Source of the DNA: Caldilineaceae bacterium bin34
Lineage (GTDB): Bacteria; Chloroflexota; Anaerolineae; Caldilineales; Caldilineaceae
Length of the DNA stretch: 54,990 nt
Assembly (NCBI GenBank): GCA_002238555.1
Contig: MPMO01000029.1
Location: 1 to 54,990, forward strand
Reading direction: 5' to 3'
Of the stretch, positions 24,653-32,804 are shown piece after piece. Position numbers and translations under genes: made by a program. Positions within the stretch are counted from its first letter, which is position 1. Each line of letters begins with the position of its first letter. Below the pieces are notes generated by a model. The model saw only the letters and a list, made by a program, of their open reading frames with translations. It did no database searches and had not been told where the DNA came from.

Positions 24653-24711
24653 CGGCCCCACGCGCGGTATCCGTATCCGTGAGCCCCGCAGGCCCCGTGA
24701 CACCCCTAGCA

Positions 24712-24804
24712 GGCTGCTGAATAATAGGTTTGGGATGCCATTGGTACCCCCAAAGGTGCGCGGAAGCGGTGTGCAGACGGTTCGAGGGGCCCTGAACCCC
24801 CGGC
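24712..24804. repeat. Imperfect direct repeat B (about 93 bp)
   Basis: Begins GGCTGCTGAATAATAGGTTT and contains GCGCGGAAGCGGTGTG. It aligns with repeat A over its full length with scattered substitutions and one or two single-base indels. The unit does not encode an obvious protein. Confidence 0.65.
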
Positions 24805-24943
24805 GGGTCACCCGGGCGGCACGCCTGCGGTCTCCGGGGCCGTTAGGTTGGCCAAGCGCACCAGCAACTTGTATGTTGTACTGGACCTGCAGATTAGGGA
24901 ATCTGTAGGGTTGGGTGAGAGGGGCATGCCGTTTTGGAGCTCT

Positions 24944-26107
24944 CATGTCCCTAGCCGCCGTCCTGCCCGCACCCGTGTCCGCCTCCGAGCCTCTGGCCCC
25001 CTGCTTCCGGCGACCGGAGGCCCGCTAGCGGGCCGCGGCTTACCTGGACGGCCGGCTGGACGACGCCCCGCGTAAGAACAGCTGGCAGCTGGCCGCCCCG
25101 TCTGGTCGGCCGACGCGGCGCGGGACGCGTTGTATGCCTACGTGACCGAACATTTGGGGGATCCCAGGGGCGTGGTCGTGGTCGACGAGACGGGCTTCCC
25201 CAAGAAGGGAACGTGCTCAGCGGGGGTGGCGCGGCAGTATTGCGGCACGCTGGGCCAGGAGGGGGTCTTCTTGGCCTACATCGGGGCCCTCGGCCAACAC
25301 GTTGCTGGACCGGGAACTGTACCTGCCCGAGGACTGGACGCAGGACGGGGCGCGGCTGCAGGCGGTGGGACTGGCATCCGACACGCCCTCTGCGACCAAG
25401 CCGCAGCTGGCACGGGCGCGCGCGGCCGGGGTGCCGATGGCCTGGGTGACGGGGAACACGGTATACGGCCACTCCCGCGCGCTGCGCAGTTGGCTGGAGG
25501 ACGCGGGCCTGCACCGACCTCTGGCGCGTGGACGAGGTGCATGCGGCCTACGGGGACCGGGAGTGGTGCCGGCTCAGTGCCAGCGCGGGCAGCCAGGGGG
25601 AACGGTGGTACGACTGGCAGTGCTAGATCCTGGCGGAACCGGAGGATGCCGACGGGGGCCACTACCTGCTTTTCCGGCGTGCCCCGGCGGTGGCAGGCCT
25701 ACGTGGCTTTCGCGCCACGGGGCTGCGACCTGGAGACGCTTGTGGGTGTGGCCGGCCGCCGCTGGGCCGTCGAGCACGCCTTCGCGGCGGCCAAGCAGGA
25801 GTGGGCCTGGACGACTACGAGGTGCGCAGAGCGTACGGCTGGTACCGGCACGTGACGCTGGCCCTGCTGGCGGTCGTGCGGGCGGCCGCACGACCGGCGC
25901 ACCCCAAAAAGAGGCTGGCAACGCACAGCCTGACGGCCTTCAAGCGGTCGCGCGGCCTGGCCGGGGGCTGAGCATGCCGGAGATCCGGTGCCTGCTGTGG
26001 CCTGGTCCTGCGCGTGCCGCGCGGGGGGTACCGCCGTCACCAGTGGGTGGCGCAAGGCTGCTACTACCGTCGGCAACAGCTTTAAACTGCAACAAGTACA
26101 ACTGTAG
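24944..26107 (+). pseudogene. Decayed IS701-like transposase
   Basis: Starts at ATG 24944 (MSLAAVLPAPVSASEP) and can be followed only by changing frame several times: an early stop in the RRPEAR-RAAAYLDG segment, [20 protein letters not shown] followed by [15 protein letters not shown] in one frame, [20 protein letters not shown] and [20 protein letters not shown] in another, [15 protein letters not shown] in a third, and [14 protein letters not shown] later. These are in the correct order for an IS701 transposase, including the DET and E-x-A-F-A-A-A-K segments. At least four indels and internal deletions make it inactive. The last recognisable codons end at TAG 26105-26107. Confidence 0.75.
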
Positions 26108-26290
26108 TCTAAGGGAACGCAATGCCACAATTCCAACGGGAGTCGCGCGGGGGCAGATCCCGTCCGACGCGACTTTGTAAATGCCTTGGCAGATGGCGAC
26201 AGGGACTCCACTGTGATGGAGCAGATCATGAAAGCTGGCGACTCTGTGACTGACCAGGTTCTACAAGTCGGGGAAATTCATCACTTATGA
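26108..26290 (+). other. Short plus-strand coding-like remnant converging on sspD
   Basis: The frame DPVRRDFVNALADGDRDSTV, then MEQIMKAGDSVTDQVLQVGE and IHHL, ends at TGA 26288-26290, overlapping the stop of the minus-strand sspD-like gene. It has no start of its own and begins at the IS701-like debris, so it may be the tail of a gene cut by that element. I do not recognise it. Confidence 0.3.
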
Positions 26291-27108
26291 CAAGCGATGC
26301 ACACCTTCGCCTGCCCGTACAGGTCGTCAATATCGATCGGCTCGCGATCAGGACGGAGGGGATTCATCGGAGTTCGCGCCCGAATTCGAGCCAAGCGTTG
26401 TTCGTGATCCCGCCTGATCTCCTCCACTCTCTCAGGCCTTGCCAACTCATCCAGTGACTCACCATGGCTCCATGTGAATGGAGAGCCATCATCAAGGGCG
26501 GTTTTCTCGTAGTGGCGAGCTTCCTCAAAGTAGTTGGGATGACGTTCCATGAGGCGAACCCACTCGATCTTCTGCTGAAAGAAGCAGAACGTACAGCCAC
26601 TACGGGTTCGCCACTCGTAGTAGGCAGGCAGGCCGAGCCCCACGCTGTCAAGGATCTCCAGGACGCTGGCCTTGTCGATGCTGGCATCCTTCAGCGGCAG
26701 TCTGACGATTAGGCGGTCGTGTTTGGAGGCGTAGCCTTCCCGATACTCCTCGTCTGCGCGGATGGCTACGTAACTGAACACCGTATCTCCATCTTCAAGC
26801 ATCGGCGCGACCCAACGCTCGAACGGACGGATCTTCAACTGGCGTGTGCACCAACGTGTCTGCGGCGAGGGCAGAAAATTGTTGTACTGCTTGAGCCAGA
26901 AGTCAAAGTCCCGATCTGGGTTCAGGCGAATGATAGGTTTGCCCAGGAAGCCTTCGAGTTGCGCGAGGAACTCGTAGACCTCCGGTAGTTCCTTCCCGGT
27001 ATCTGTGAAGAAGTACTCGATGTCGATTTCCGGGTGCTGCTCGCGCATGTACACTGCGAGGGCTGCGCTGTCGCGGCCTCCAGAGAGACCTAGCACGTGA
27101 CGTTCCAT
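26281..27108 (-). CDS. sspD: SspD-like PP-loop sulfurtransferase (PAPS reductase/DndC family)
   Basis: 275 aa from ATG 27108, preceded by AGGAGA; the frame extends 13 codons further but without a ribosome-binding site. The PP-loop LSGGRDSAALAVYM (8-21) binds ATP; a conserved TRWCTRQLKIRPF and a C-terminal CIAC (270-273), with further Cys in GCTFCFF, are likely Fe-S or sulfur-carrying residues. In SspABCD systems this protein activates the DNA backbone phosphate and transfers sulfur from SspA. It is much shorter than classical DndC (about 500 aa), which fits SspD. It is the last gene of the BCD operon, 13 bp after the ATPase. The gene symbol is by analogy of the gene set. Confidence 0.75.
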   Translation of the reverse strand: MERHVLGLSGGRDSAALAVYMREQHPEIDIEYFFTDTGKELPEVYEFLAQLEGFLGKPIIRLNPDRDFDFWLKQYNNFLPSPQTRWCTRQLKIRPFERWVAPMLEDGDTVFSYVAIRADEEYREGYASKHDRLIVRLPLKDASIDKASVLEILDSVGLGLPAYYEWRTRSGCTFCFFQQKIEWVRLMERHPNYFEEARHYEKTALDDGSPFTWSHGESLDELARPERVEEIRRDHEQRLARIRARTPMNPLRPDREPIDIDDLYGQAKVCIACHK

Positions 27109-27121
27109 TCTCCTGTTCCTA

Positions 27122-30100
27122 CTACTCGTGACCCATGTGCCGCACACTCACCTTGGCGAGTGCAGCGAGGATGATGTTATCCCGGCTATCACCGTTGCAG
27201 TCAAGTACTTCTTCGATTTGGGCACTCAGTGCTTCGATCAAGGGACGATCGGCATCGGTTACGTCGAACTCGTTGTGCGCGATGTTACTGAGACCGTCCA
27301 TGCCCACCACAACAGCCATCGCGTGACGCTTGTCGGCCCGGCCCTTGACGTGTGCGAAAGCCTCACTGCGAACAAACTCCTGTGCCATTGAGGCAAGCAC
27401 CACCGCTGCGTGGTCCACATCGTGGTCGGTCCAAGCGTTGGAGGGCTTATTGAGTGCAAGGCTAGCGAGACTCTCGATGTCTGCATCAGTACCTTGGAAA
27501 CGGGCGATGCGCACCGTGAACGCTTCCTGTCGGTGATCGGCACCAAGTTCTTGAATGTTCCTGGCACGGGCACGCAGCTCGTCTAGCGAACGACTAGACG
27601 CGTTCGGCACCTGCAACTCGGCCAGCAACATGTCTCTTAGGCGGCGTAGCATGGTGGGATACGAGTCTCGCAGTTCATGCAGGCCTTCTCGCATGCGTGC
27701 TGCTACGAGTTGCAGATCCACCTCGCGGCCCGACTTCACTGGATCACTCAACACCTGTGGGAGATCATCGAAGAGCAGTTTGTTAGGGTCCTTCGCGTGT
27801 TTGAGTAGCTGCCGTACAAGACGGGCATTGGCAGAGAGTTGGCGGGTTCGGCCTGTCCACGCCGGCAATTCGTCGTGGATCGCGACCAATCCTCTCGCTA
27901 CATCGATTGGCTGTAGGTCCGCGAGACGGTTCCCGGTATCAATCTCGCGAACAACATCGGCCAGGTCCGACAGGAGTTGACGTGATGCGCTGGAGAGGTC
28001 CATCCACCGGACTTGAACATCATTCGGGTCTCGAGTGAGAAAGTCCATGTCAAGGTCGGTGATCCGAGCCTGAAATATGCCTTCCCGATAGTAGGCGAGG
28101 TCTTGCCGGTTGGAGAGCATGAACGCAGCTGCCAGTACGGGAAGAAGCCCGTTCTTGATGCCAAATGGGGGTTCGCGCCAGACACCATAAATTTCGGCCG
28201 CTGACACTGATCGGTGTGAATTGCTTCGTACAAGCTCCCTGGCTGCATGCCACATGGGAGCGAGGCTACCCTTGCTTTGCGCCAGAGGGCGAACGAATCG
28301 CCAGCCGTCATCGCCGTTTGCATACAGTCCTGGCCCCTCGATTAGCGAGGTGAACAAGCTGCCTTCCGCGGGGAATCCAACAATGCCGAGACGCTCTTGT
28401 CCCTCATTTAAGACCATTCGGTGGAGCAGGGCGTTCCGGGCCGCAACGGCATTGCTCGAGGGCTTGGTTCGGTTCAGGAGCTCGTTGTGCAGGTACGGTG
28501 TCAGACAAAACCTCTCGCTGGCAAGATCCGAAGCTAGGCTGTTGAGTTGTGCATGGTCAAGCTGTACCACGGGATGACCTTGACGGTGCCATCGTGCTCC
28601 GTTGAACACTTGACCGAGTTCAGCTTCGATCCTTCCCTGGAGCTCGATGATGCGACTGCTGACCTCCATGCGAGCGACACGATCCCCCTGCAACTCGGGG
28701 GTTTGATCACGCACGTGTTCCAAGGCAAGGAGCTCTTTCGCAAGCGTGGAGACCACCCACGCTGACCTATCGGCGACACCAATGACGAGGTCGTACCTGT
28801 CATTGCTCTCTGCCGCCTCGCATGCCATCCATTCCGCTTGCTGTGGCGAGTCTCCTTCGATCGGCAAGGCAAGGAGGAAGCCTCCGGTTGAGCCGTCCGT
28901 GGGGACATAACTTGCCGCAGTCTCCGACAGTTCACCCAAGGGCACGACGGTGATGTCGTACCACCTGAGTGTACCCGTCTCGTGATAGTGACGCTTGGCG
29001 ATGATGGGCTGAAAATCAGCTAGGGCTGTCAGTTGCGCATGGTCGAGCGTGCCGATCAACTCGTACACTTCCTCCACAGCTTGCTCAATATCGAAGTCGC
29101 TTCCCTCAAAAATGCTGTAGGCATTGGCGTGTCTGCGATAGATGATCAGCGATAACTGTAGGAGGTCGTTGAGAGCTCTCCCGATCTCTTTGGATGAGTG
29201 CTTCGGCAGTGCCACGTTGAGCAGTTCGAAGCCAGGTGCCAATCCGGACCGCTCCTTGAAGAGATTGACCAGCCCGATGGTCTTTAGCAACTGAAGGTGC
29301 AGACTGTCGGCATCAGTTGCCTCAAGGCGCTCGACTACCTCGACTGCCAGTGCCCAACGGTGTCCGTCAGGAGAGGCCATGATGGAAGGCTCGAGGTTGA
29401 ACCGGAGGTAGTCCCACAAGAGCTCGGGCGTGTACAGATCGGTAGCAGAGGCAGTTCGGAGGAAATCCTGGAAGCCCTTCGGCTCAGTCGAGTTCAGGAA
29501 CGCAAATATGCTGCGCTGGTTTTGTCCGAACCGGCGCCGCGAGATGGGGCCAAGGAGACATGCCACGATTGGGTGTAGAGGCCAGCAGCCTTCCAAAAGA
29601 CCCGCAGTCGCAGGCTGTCCCGTCAAGGTCGCAACCTTAGTCGCACATTCGTCGGGTCTGCTGCTCGGACGGCGGCCGTTTTCGATTGCTCGGCTGATGA
29701 GATCGAGTTGCTCTTCCGGAGTAGCGGAGATCGCGAGGTCGACAAACCGCCCCTGAATCTTCGCCCATTCGTCGCGCATCTCTCTAGAAAGCCGGTGTCC
29801 ATACTCTTCGAACGCCTGATGCAAGATACCGATCACGATCAGACGGCGGCGGCTGCGCACGGCCAACTCAGCGAGTTCTTGGAAGAAGTATATGTCGGTA
29901 CCGTCGTGCGCGGCCCCTTCAAGAAACTTGCCCATTTCATCGATGAGAACGATGAGTCCACCGCTTGTGTGCGGTGTGCGCTTCGCGACTTCGGCCAGCT
30001 TGTCCAGTATCTCGCTGTCGCTCCATTCCGTTGAGCGGCTACCCCTCACGAACCGCGCGTTTTCGAGTGCCTTGCCCACTGCCTGTGCTGGGCGCCCGCG

Positions 30101-30460
30101 CCTGCCAACGATAGGGAGGATCCGCCAACCCTTCTCTTGCGGCGGCAGGACATTCCAGATTGCCTCGGCAGTTCCATTACCCAACGCTGCCGCGGCTGTT
30201 CGCCTTAGTTCAATCCGGCCGTTCAATGTGGCAGCCAGCGCAACCGCGAGACTCGATTTGCCGGTCCCGTATGGTCCCGTCCAAGTGAATGCCGCCTGTC
30301 CAGTCCCACTGACGTGCCGGGCCATCGTCATGAGAGCAGCCACCGATGTCCGAGGACAGATGAATCCTTCCAGTGCTGCTGGATCTGCGAGGTCCGTGTC
30401 GATCCGGACGGATCTCTGGAAACGCCGTGCGACACGCACGTGGTCGGTAAGGGACTTCAC
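27122..30460 (-). CDS. sspC: SspC-like large P-loop ATPase
   Basis: 1112 aa from GTG 30460, whose first 4 nt overlap the upstream stop (GTGA). Walker A is FTWTGPYGTGKSSLAVALAA (59-78) and Walker B LIVLIDEMGKFLE at about 170. The rest is a large multi-helical protein without transmembrane segments. It sits between a DUF4007 gene and a PP-loop sulfurtransferase gene exactly where SspC lies in SspABCD loci. SspC supplies ATP hydrolysis for the single-strand phosphorothioation reaction. Similar large ATPases occur in other DUF4007-linked defence loci, so the symbol rests on the neighbourhood. Confidence 0.7.
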   Translation of the reverse strand: MKSLTDHVRVARRFQRSVRIDTDLADPAALEGFICPRTSVAALMTMARHVSGTGQAAFTWTGPYGTGKSSLAVALAATLNGRIELRRTAAAALGNGTAEAIWNVLPPQEKGWRILPIVGRRGRPAQAVGKALENARFVRGSRSTEWSDSEILDKLAEVAKRTPHTSGGLIVLIDEMGKFLEGAAHDGTDIYFFQELAELAVRSRRRLIVIGILHQAFEEYGHRLSREMRDEWAKIQGRFVDLAISATPEEQLDLISRAIENGRRPSSRPDECATKVATLTGQPATAGLLEGCWPLHPIVACLLGPISRRRFGQNQRSIFAFLNSTEPKGFQDFLRTASATDLYTPELLWDYLRFNLEPSIMASPDGHRWALAVEVVERLEATDADSLHLQLLKTIGLVNLFKERSGLAPGFELLNVALPKHSSKEIGRALNDLLQLSLIIYRRHANAYSIFEGSDFDIEQAVEEVYELIGTLDHAQLTALADFQPIIAKRHYHETGTLRWYDITVVPLGELSETAASYVPTDGSTGGFLLALPIEGDSPQQAEWMACEAAESNDRYDLVIGVADRSAWVVSTLAKELLALEHVRDQTPELQGDRVARMEVSSRIIELQGRIEAELGQVFNGARWHRQGHPVVQLDHAQLNSLASDLASERFCLTPYLHNELLNRTKPSSNAVAARNALLHRMVLNEGQERLGIVGFPAEGSLFTSLIEGPGLYANGDDGWRFVRPLAQSKGSLAPMWHAARELVRSNSHRSVSAAEIYGVWREPPFGIKNGLLPVLAAAFMLSNRQDLAYYREGIFQARITDLDMDFLTRDPNDVQVRWMDLSSASRQLLSDLADVVREIDTGNRLADLQPIDVARGLVAIHDELPAWTGRTRQLSANARLVRQLLKHAKDPNKLLFDDLPQVLSDPVKSGREVDLQLVAARMREGLHELRDSYPTMLRRLRDMLLAELQVPNASSRSLDELRARARNIQELGADHRQEAFTVRIARFQGTDADIESLASLALNKPSNAWTDHDVDHAAVVLASMAQEFVRSEAFAHVKGRADKRHAMAVVVGMDGLSNIAHNEFDVTDADRPLIEALSAQIEEVLDCNGDSRDNIILAALAKVSVRHMGHE

Positions 30461-31410
30461 GCGGTGCCTCTCAGGTAATCTGAGCGCAGAAGGTCAAGTG
30501 TCTCGCTACTTGAAAAGGGCCTCGCGCGGATGAGTTGTTTCAGGCCAGCTGTTTCGGACCATTGATAGTGTCTGTTGGTTGCAACCTCTAGAGCATCGAG
30601 CAACTCGACGAGGTCGTCTTCTCCGAGCCCGAAAACTCGACCTGGCGAACCAGGTTCGTGGGCCAGTGCCTCGAAGGACAGCGTGTTCGACTTCATGGAG
30701 AAACGCTTCCAAAAGTCGGTGACGGCGTAGCCGAATACTCCTGTTCCTAGGGACGGTTTCGGACCGCGCACGAACCTGAAGCCCGCACCTTTGCCGACTC
30801 GCTTGATCAGTCCGAGTTCAGCAAGTGGCGACTCCAGCGAGTCTTCGTATCCGCCTTGTGTCGAGGTTGTCTGATACACGTATGTTCGCACGAAGCAGGT
30901 CACGTCTCTCCGGATCGTAGCTATCGATGCCCGCGGCCATGCTCGTTCCTCAGCCAGATTGGCGACGCCATGCACGAGTGCGTCGCGTTCGAAAGCAAGC
31001 GCAGGGAAATGGCTGAACGCCCAGAACCAAGTGGTCAATTTGGGATGGCCGGAGACATTCCAATGTGCCAGCCATGAGGTGGTTGGTGTCTCCATGTAGG
31101 GGTCGATGCCGTCTGTGCTGTCGAAGAGGAGTTGGCCGAGCCTAGTGGGCTCGAGAACCTTACGAGCAGTATCCTCCCGGATGATGCCGGCGGCACTCGC
31201 CCAATGCCTCATTGAGGCAACCATGTTCTTCCCGACACCAAAACGCGCGACAGCATCCTCAGCAGAGAAGACTGCCTGTTTCGCCGCAGGGCTCTCGGCT
31301 TTGCTCAGGGCATCGTATGCTTTCTTGAGCCATCCATAACGGAGCGGAAAGGTCTCATGGCCTGAAAGCTTAGGGCGGTAGCCTTCGTCGTAGAGGGGGC
31401 CTCTGATCAT
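30457..31410 (-). CDS. sspB: SspB-like DUF4007 protein (DNA nickase for phosphorothioation)
   Basis: 317 aa from ATG 31410 with AAGGAA 5 nt upstream. The diagnostic DUF4007 opening is LSGHETFPLRYGWLKKAYDA (15-34), followed by FGVGKNMVASMRHWASAAGI, a winged-helix-like DNA-binding element. In the SspABCD system the DUF4007 protein SspB nicks one strand to allow sulfur insertion. It is the first gene of a tight minus-strand operon (4-nt overlap with the ATPase) and is divergent from the cysteine desulfurase gene, 127 bp away. Confidence 0.75.
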   Translation of the reverse strand: MIRGPLYDEGYRPKLSGHETFPLRYGWLKKAYDALSKAESPAAKQAVFSAEDAVARFGVGKNMVASMRHWASAAGIIREDTARKVLEPTRLGQLLFDSTDGIDPYMETPTTSWLAHWNVSGHPKLTTWFWAFSHFPALAFERDALVHGVANLAEERAWPRASIATIRRDVTCFVRTYVYQTTSTQGGYEDSLESPLAELGLIKRVGKGAGFRFVRGPKPSLGTGVFGYAVTDFWKRFSMKSNTLSFEALAHEPGSPGRVFGLGEDDLVELLDALEVATNRHYQWSETAGLKQLIRARPFSSSETLDLLRSDYLRGTA

Positions 31411-31537
31411 CCGGCTTCCTTACTGGGAGATTCGTCTAGCGGGACGGTGGTACACGATCCCTATGTTACTGTATTCGTAGGCTGACCACTCTGCGGTCAA
31501 CAGCCCTGTGTACCCCGTGGGGTCAGTGAGCGAACTG
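31411..31537. promoter_or_regulatory. Divergent promoter region between sspB and sspA
   Basis: The only non-coding DNA between the two divergent arms of the phosphorothioation set, so it must carry both promoters and is the natural place for a repressor operator. It contains an AT-rich stretch around 31460-31475 (TATGTTACTGTATTCG), suitable for a -10 box. No operator palindrome is obvious. Confidence 0.4.
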
Positions 31538-32695
31538 ATGGGCATCGCCACGACAATCTACGCTGACTATCAAGCTACCACTCCTGTGGACCCGCGAGTT
31601 GTGGAGCAGATGGCCCCGTATTGGAACGGTTCCTTCGGTAATCCTCACTCAAGCGACCACGTCGTGGGGTGGAGTGCTGCGGAGACCGTCCGTGGAGCAG
31701 CGGCATCGGTCTCTACCCTCATTGGCAGCGACTCAGACGAAGTGGTGTTCACATCTGGAGCCACTGAGGCAAACAACCTTGCACTGCTCGGCTTGGGCCG
31801 CCGTGCCCCAGCGGGCCGGAGGCGGATCTTGGTCAGTGCGATCGAACACAAATGCGTATTGGCCTCTGCCCGCGCCCTTGAGGACCGCGAGGATTTCAGC
31901 GTGGAGGTGATTCCGGTTGACGCTGATGGTCTCGTACGTCTTGATGTACTTGAGGACATGGTTGATGAATCGGTACTCGTCGCCTCGATCATGGTAGTCA
32001 ACAACGAAATCGGAACCATTCAGGACGTTCGGCGCATCGGGGAGTTGCTCAGGAGGCATGGTGTCCTATTCCACTGTGATGCTGCTCAGGCTCCCTGCGC
32101 GGTGGACGTTGGCGATCTTGCAGCTCATGCCGATTTGGTGAGTCTGTCTGGTCACAAGCTGTATGGTCCCAAGGGGATTGGTGCCTTGTATGTTCGTCGC
32201 GAGTTCCACGATCGCATCGAACCATTGTTTTATGGTGGAGGGCAGCAGAGGGGGTTGCGCTCTGGCACTACCCCGGTACCGCTATGTGTTGGCATGGCGG
32301 CAGCGGCCGACATCGTTCGCTCGGAGGATCGAGTGGTCGAGCGCGAGCGGGTATCACGATTGCGCGACTCGTTCGTGCAAGGGATCCTGAACAGTCCTGT
32401 CACCGCGGAGCTGAACGGACCGACGGATGGAAAGCGACATCCAGGTAATGCAAACGTGCGGTTTCAGGATGTCGATGCCGAAGATCTCCTAGGTGTGCTG
32501 CAGCCTCGACTTGCGGCTTCTACCGGTTCTGCCTGTGGGTCGGGTATACCTGAACCGTCACATGTACTCCGTGCCCTCGGCTTAAGTGAGGTTGAGGCAC
32601 GGTCCTCAGTGCGGTTCAGCTTTGGTCGCTTCACGACTCAGGAGGATGTCGATACCGCCAGCGATCTCGTGCGAGATGCGCTTGGCCGCCTGTAG
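31538..32695 (+). CDS. sspA: SspA/DndA-like cysteine desulfurase
   Basis: 385 aa, fold-type I PLP enzyme of the NifS/IscS group. IYADYQATTPVDPRV opens the protein; the PLP lysine is K207 in SLSGHKLYGPKGIG; the substrate-pocket segment RSGTTPVPLCVGMA and catalytic C333 in ASTGSACGSGIPEPSHVLRA are intact. It releases sulfur from cysteine as an enzyme persulfide for the PP-loop protein. The start is uncertain: ATG 31538 fits the family, but GTGs at 31508 and 31526 are in frame. It is transcribed away from sspBCD. No scaffold (IscU) or other Fe-S genes are nearby, so this desulfurase serves the DNA modification set. Confidence 0.8.
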   Translation: MGIATTIYADYQATTPVDPRVVEQMAPYWNGSFGNPHSSDHVVGWSAAETVRGAAASVSTLIGSDSDEVVFTSGATEANNLALLGLGRRAPAGRRRILVSAIEHKCVLASARALEDREDFSVEVIPVDADGLVRLDVLEDMVDESVLVASIMVVNNEIGTIQDVRRIGELLRRHGVLFHCDAAQAPCAVDVGDLAAHADLVSLSGHKLYGPKGIGALYVRREFHDRIEPLFYGGGQQRGLRSGTTPVPLCVGMAAAADIVRSEDRVVERERVSRLRDSFVQGILNSPVTAELNGPTDGKRHPGNANVRFQDVDAEDLLGVLQPRLAASTGSACGSGIPEPSHVLRALGLSEVEARSSVRFSFGRFTTQEDVDTASDLVRDALGRL

Positions 32696-32804
32696 ATTCC
32701 ACTTGGTACCTCGGAACGGAAGAGTTCAGAAATACGTGAGTGCATTAGTAAGGGATAATCGCTAGAATGAGCAGGTTGTGGTGCTCACAAGTCGGAGGGT
32801 GAGA

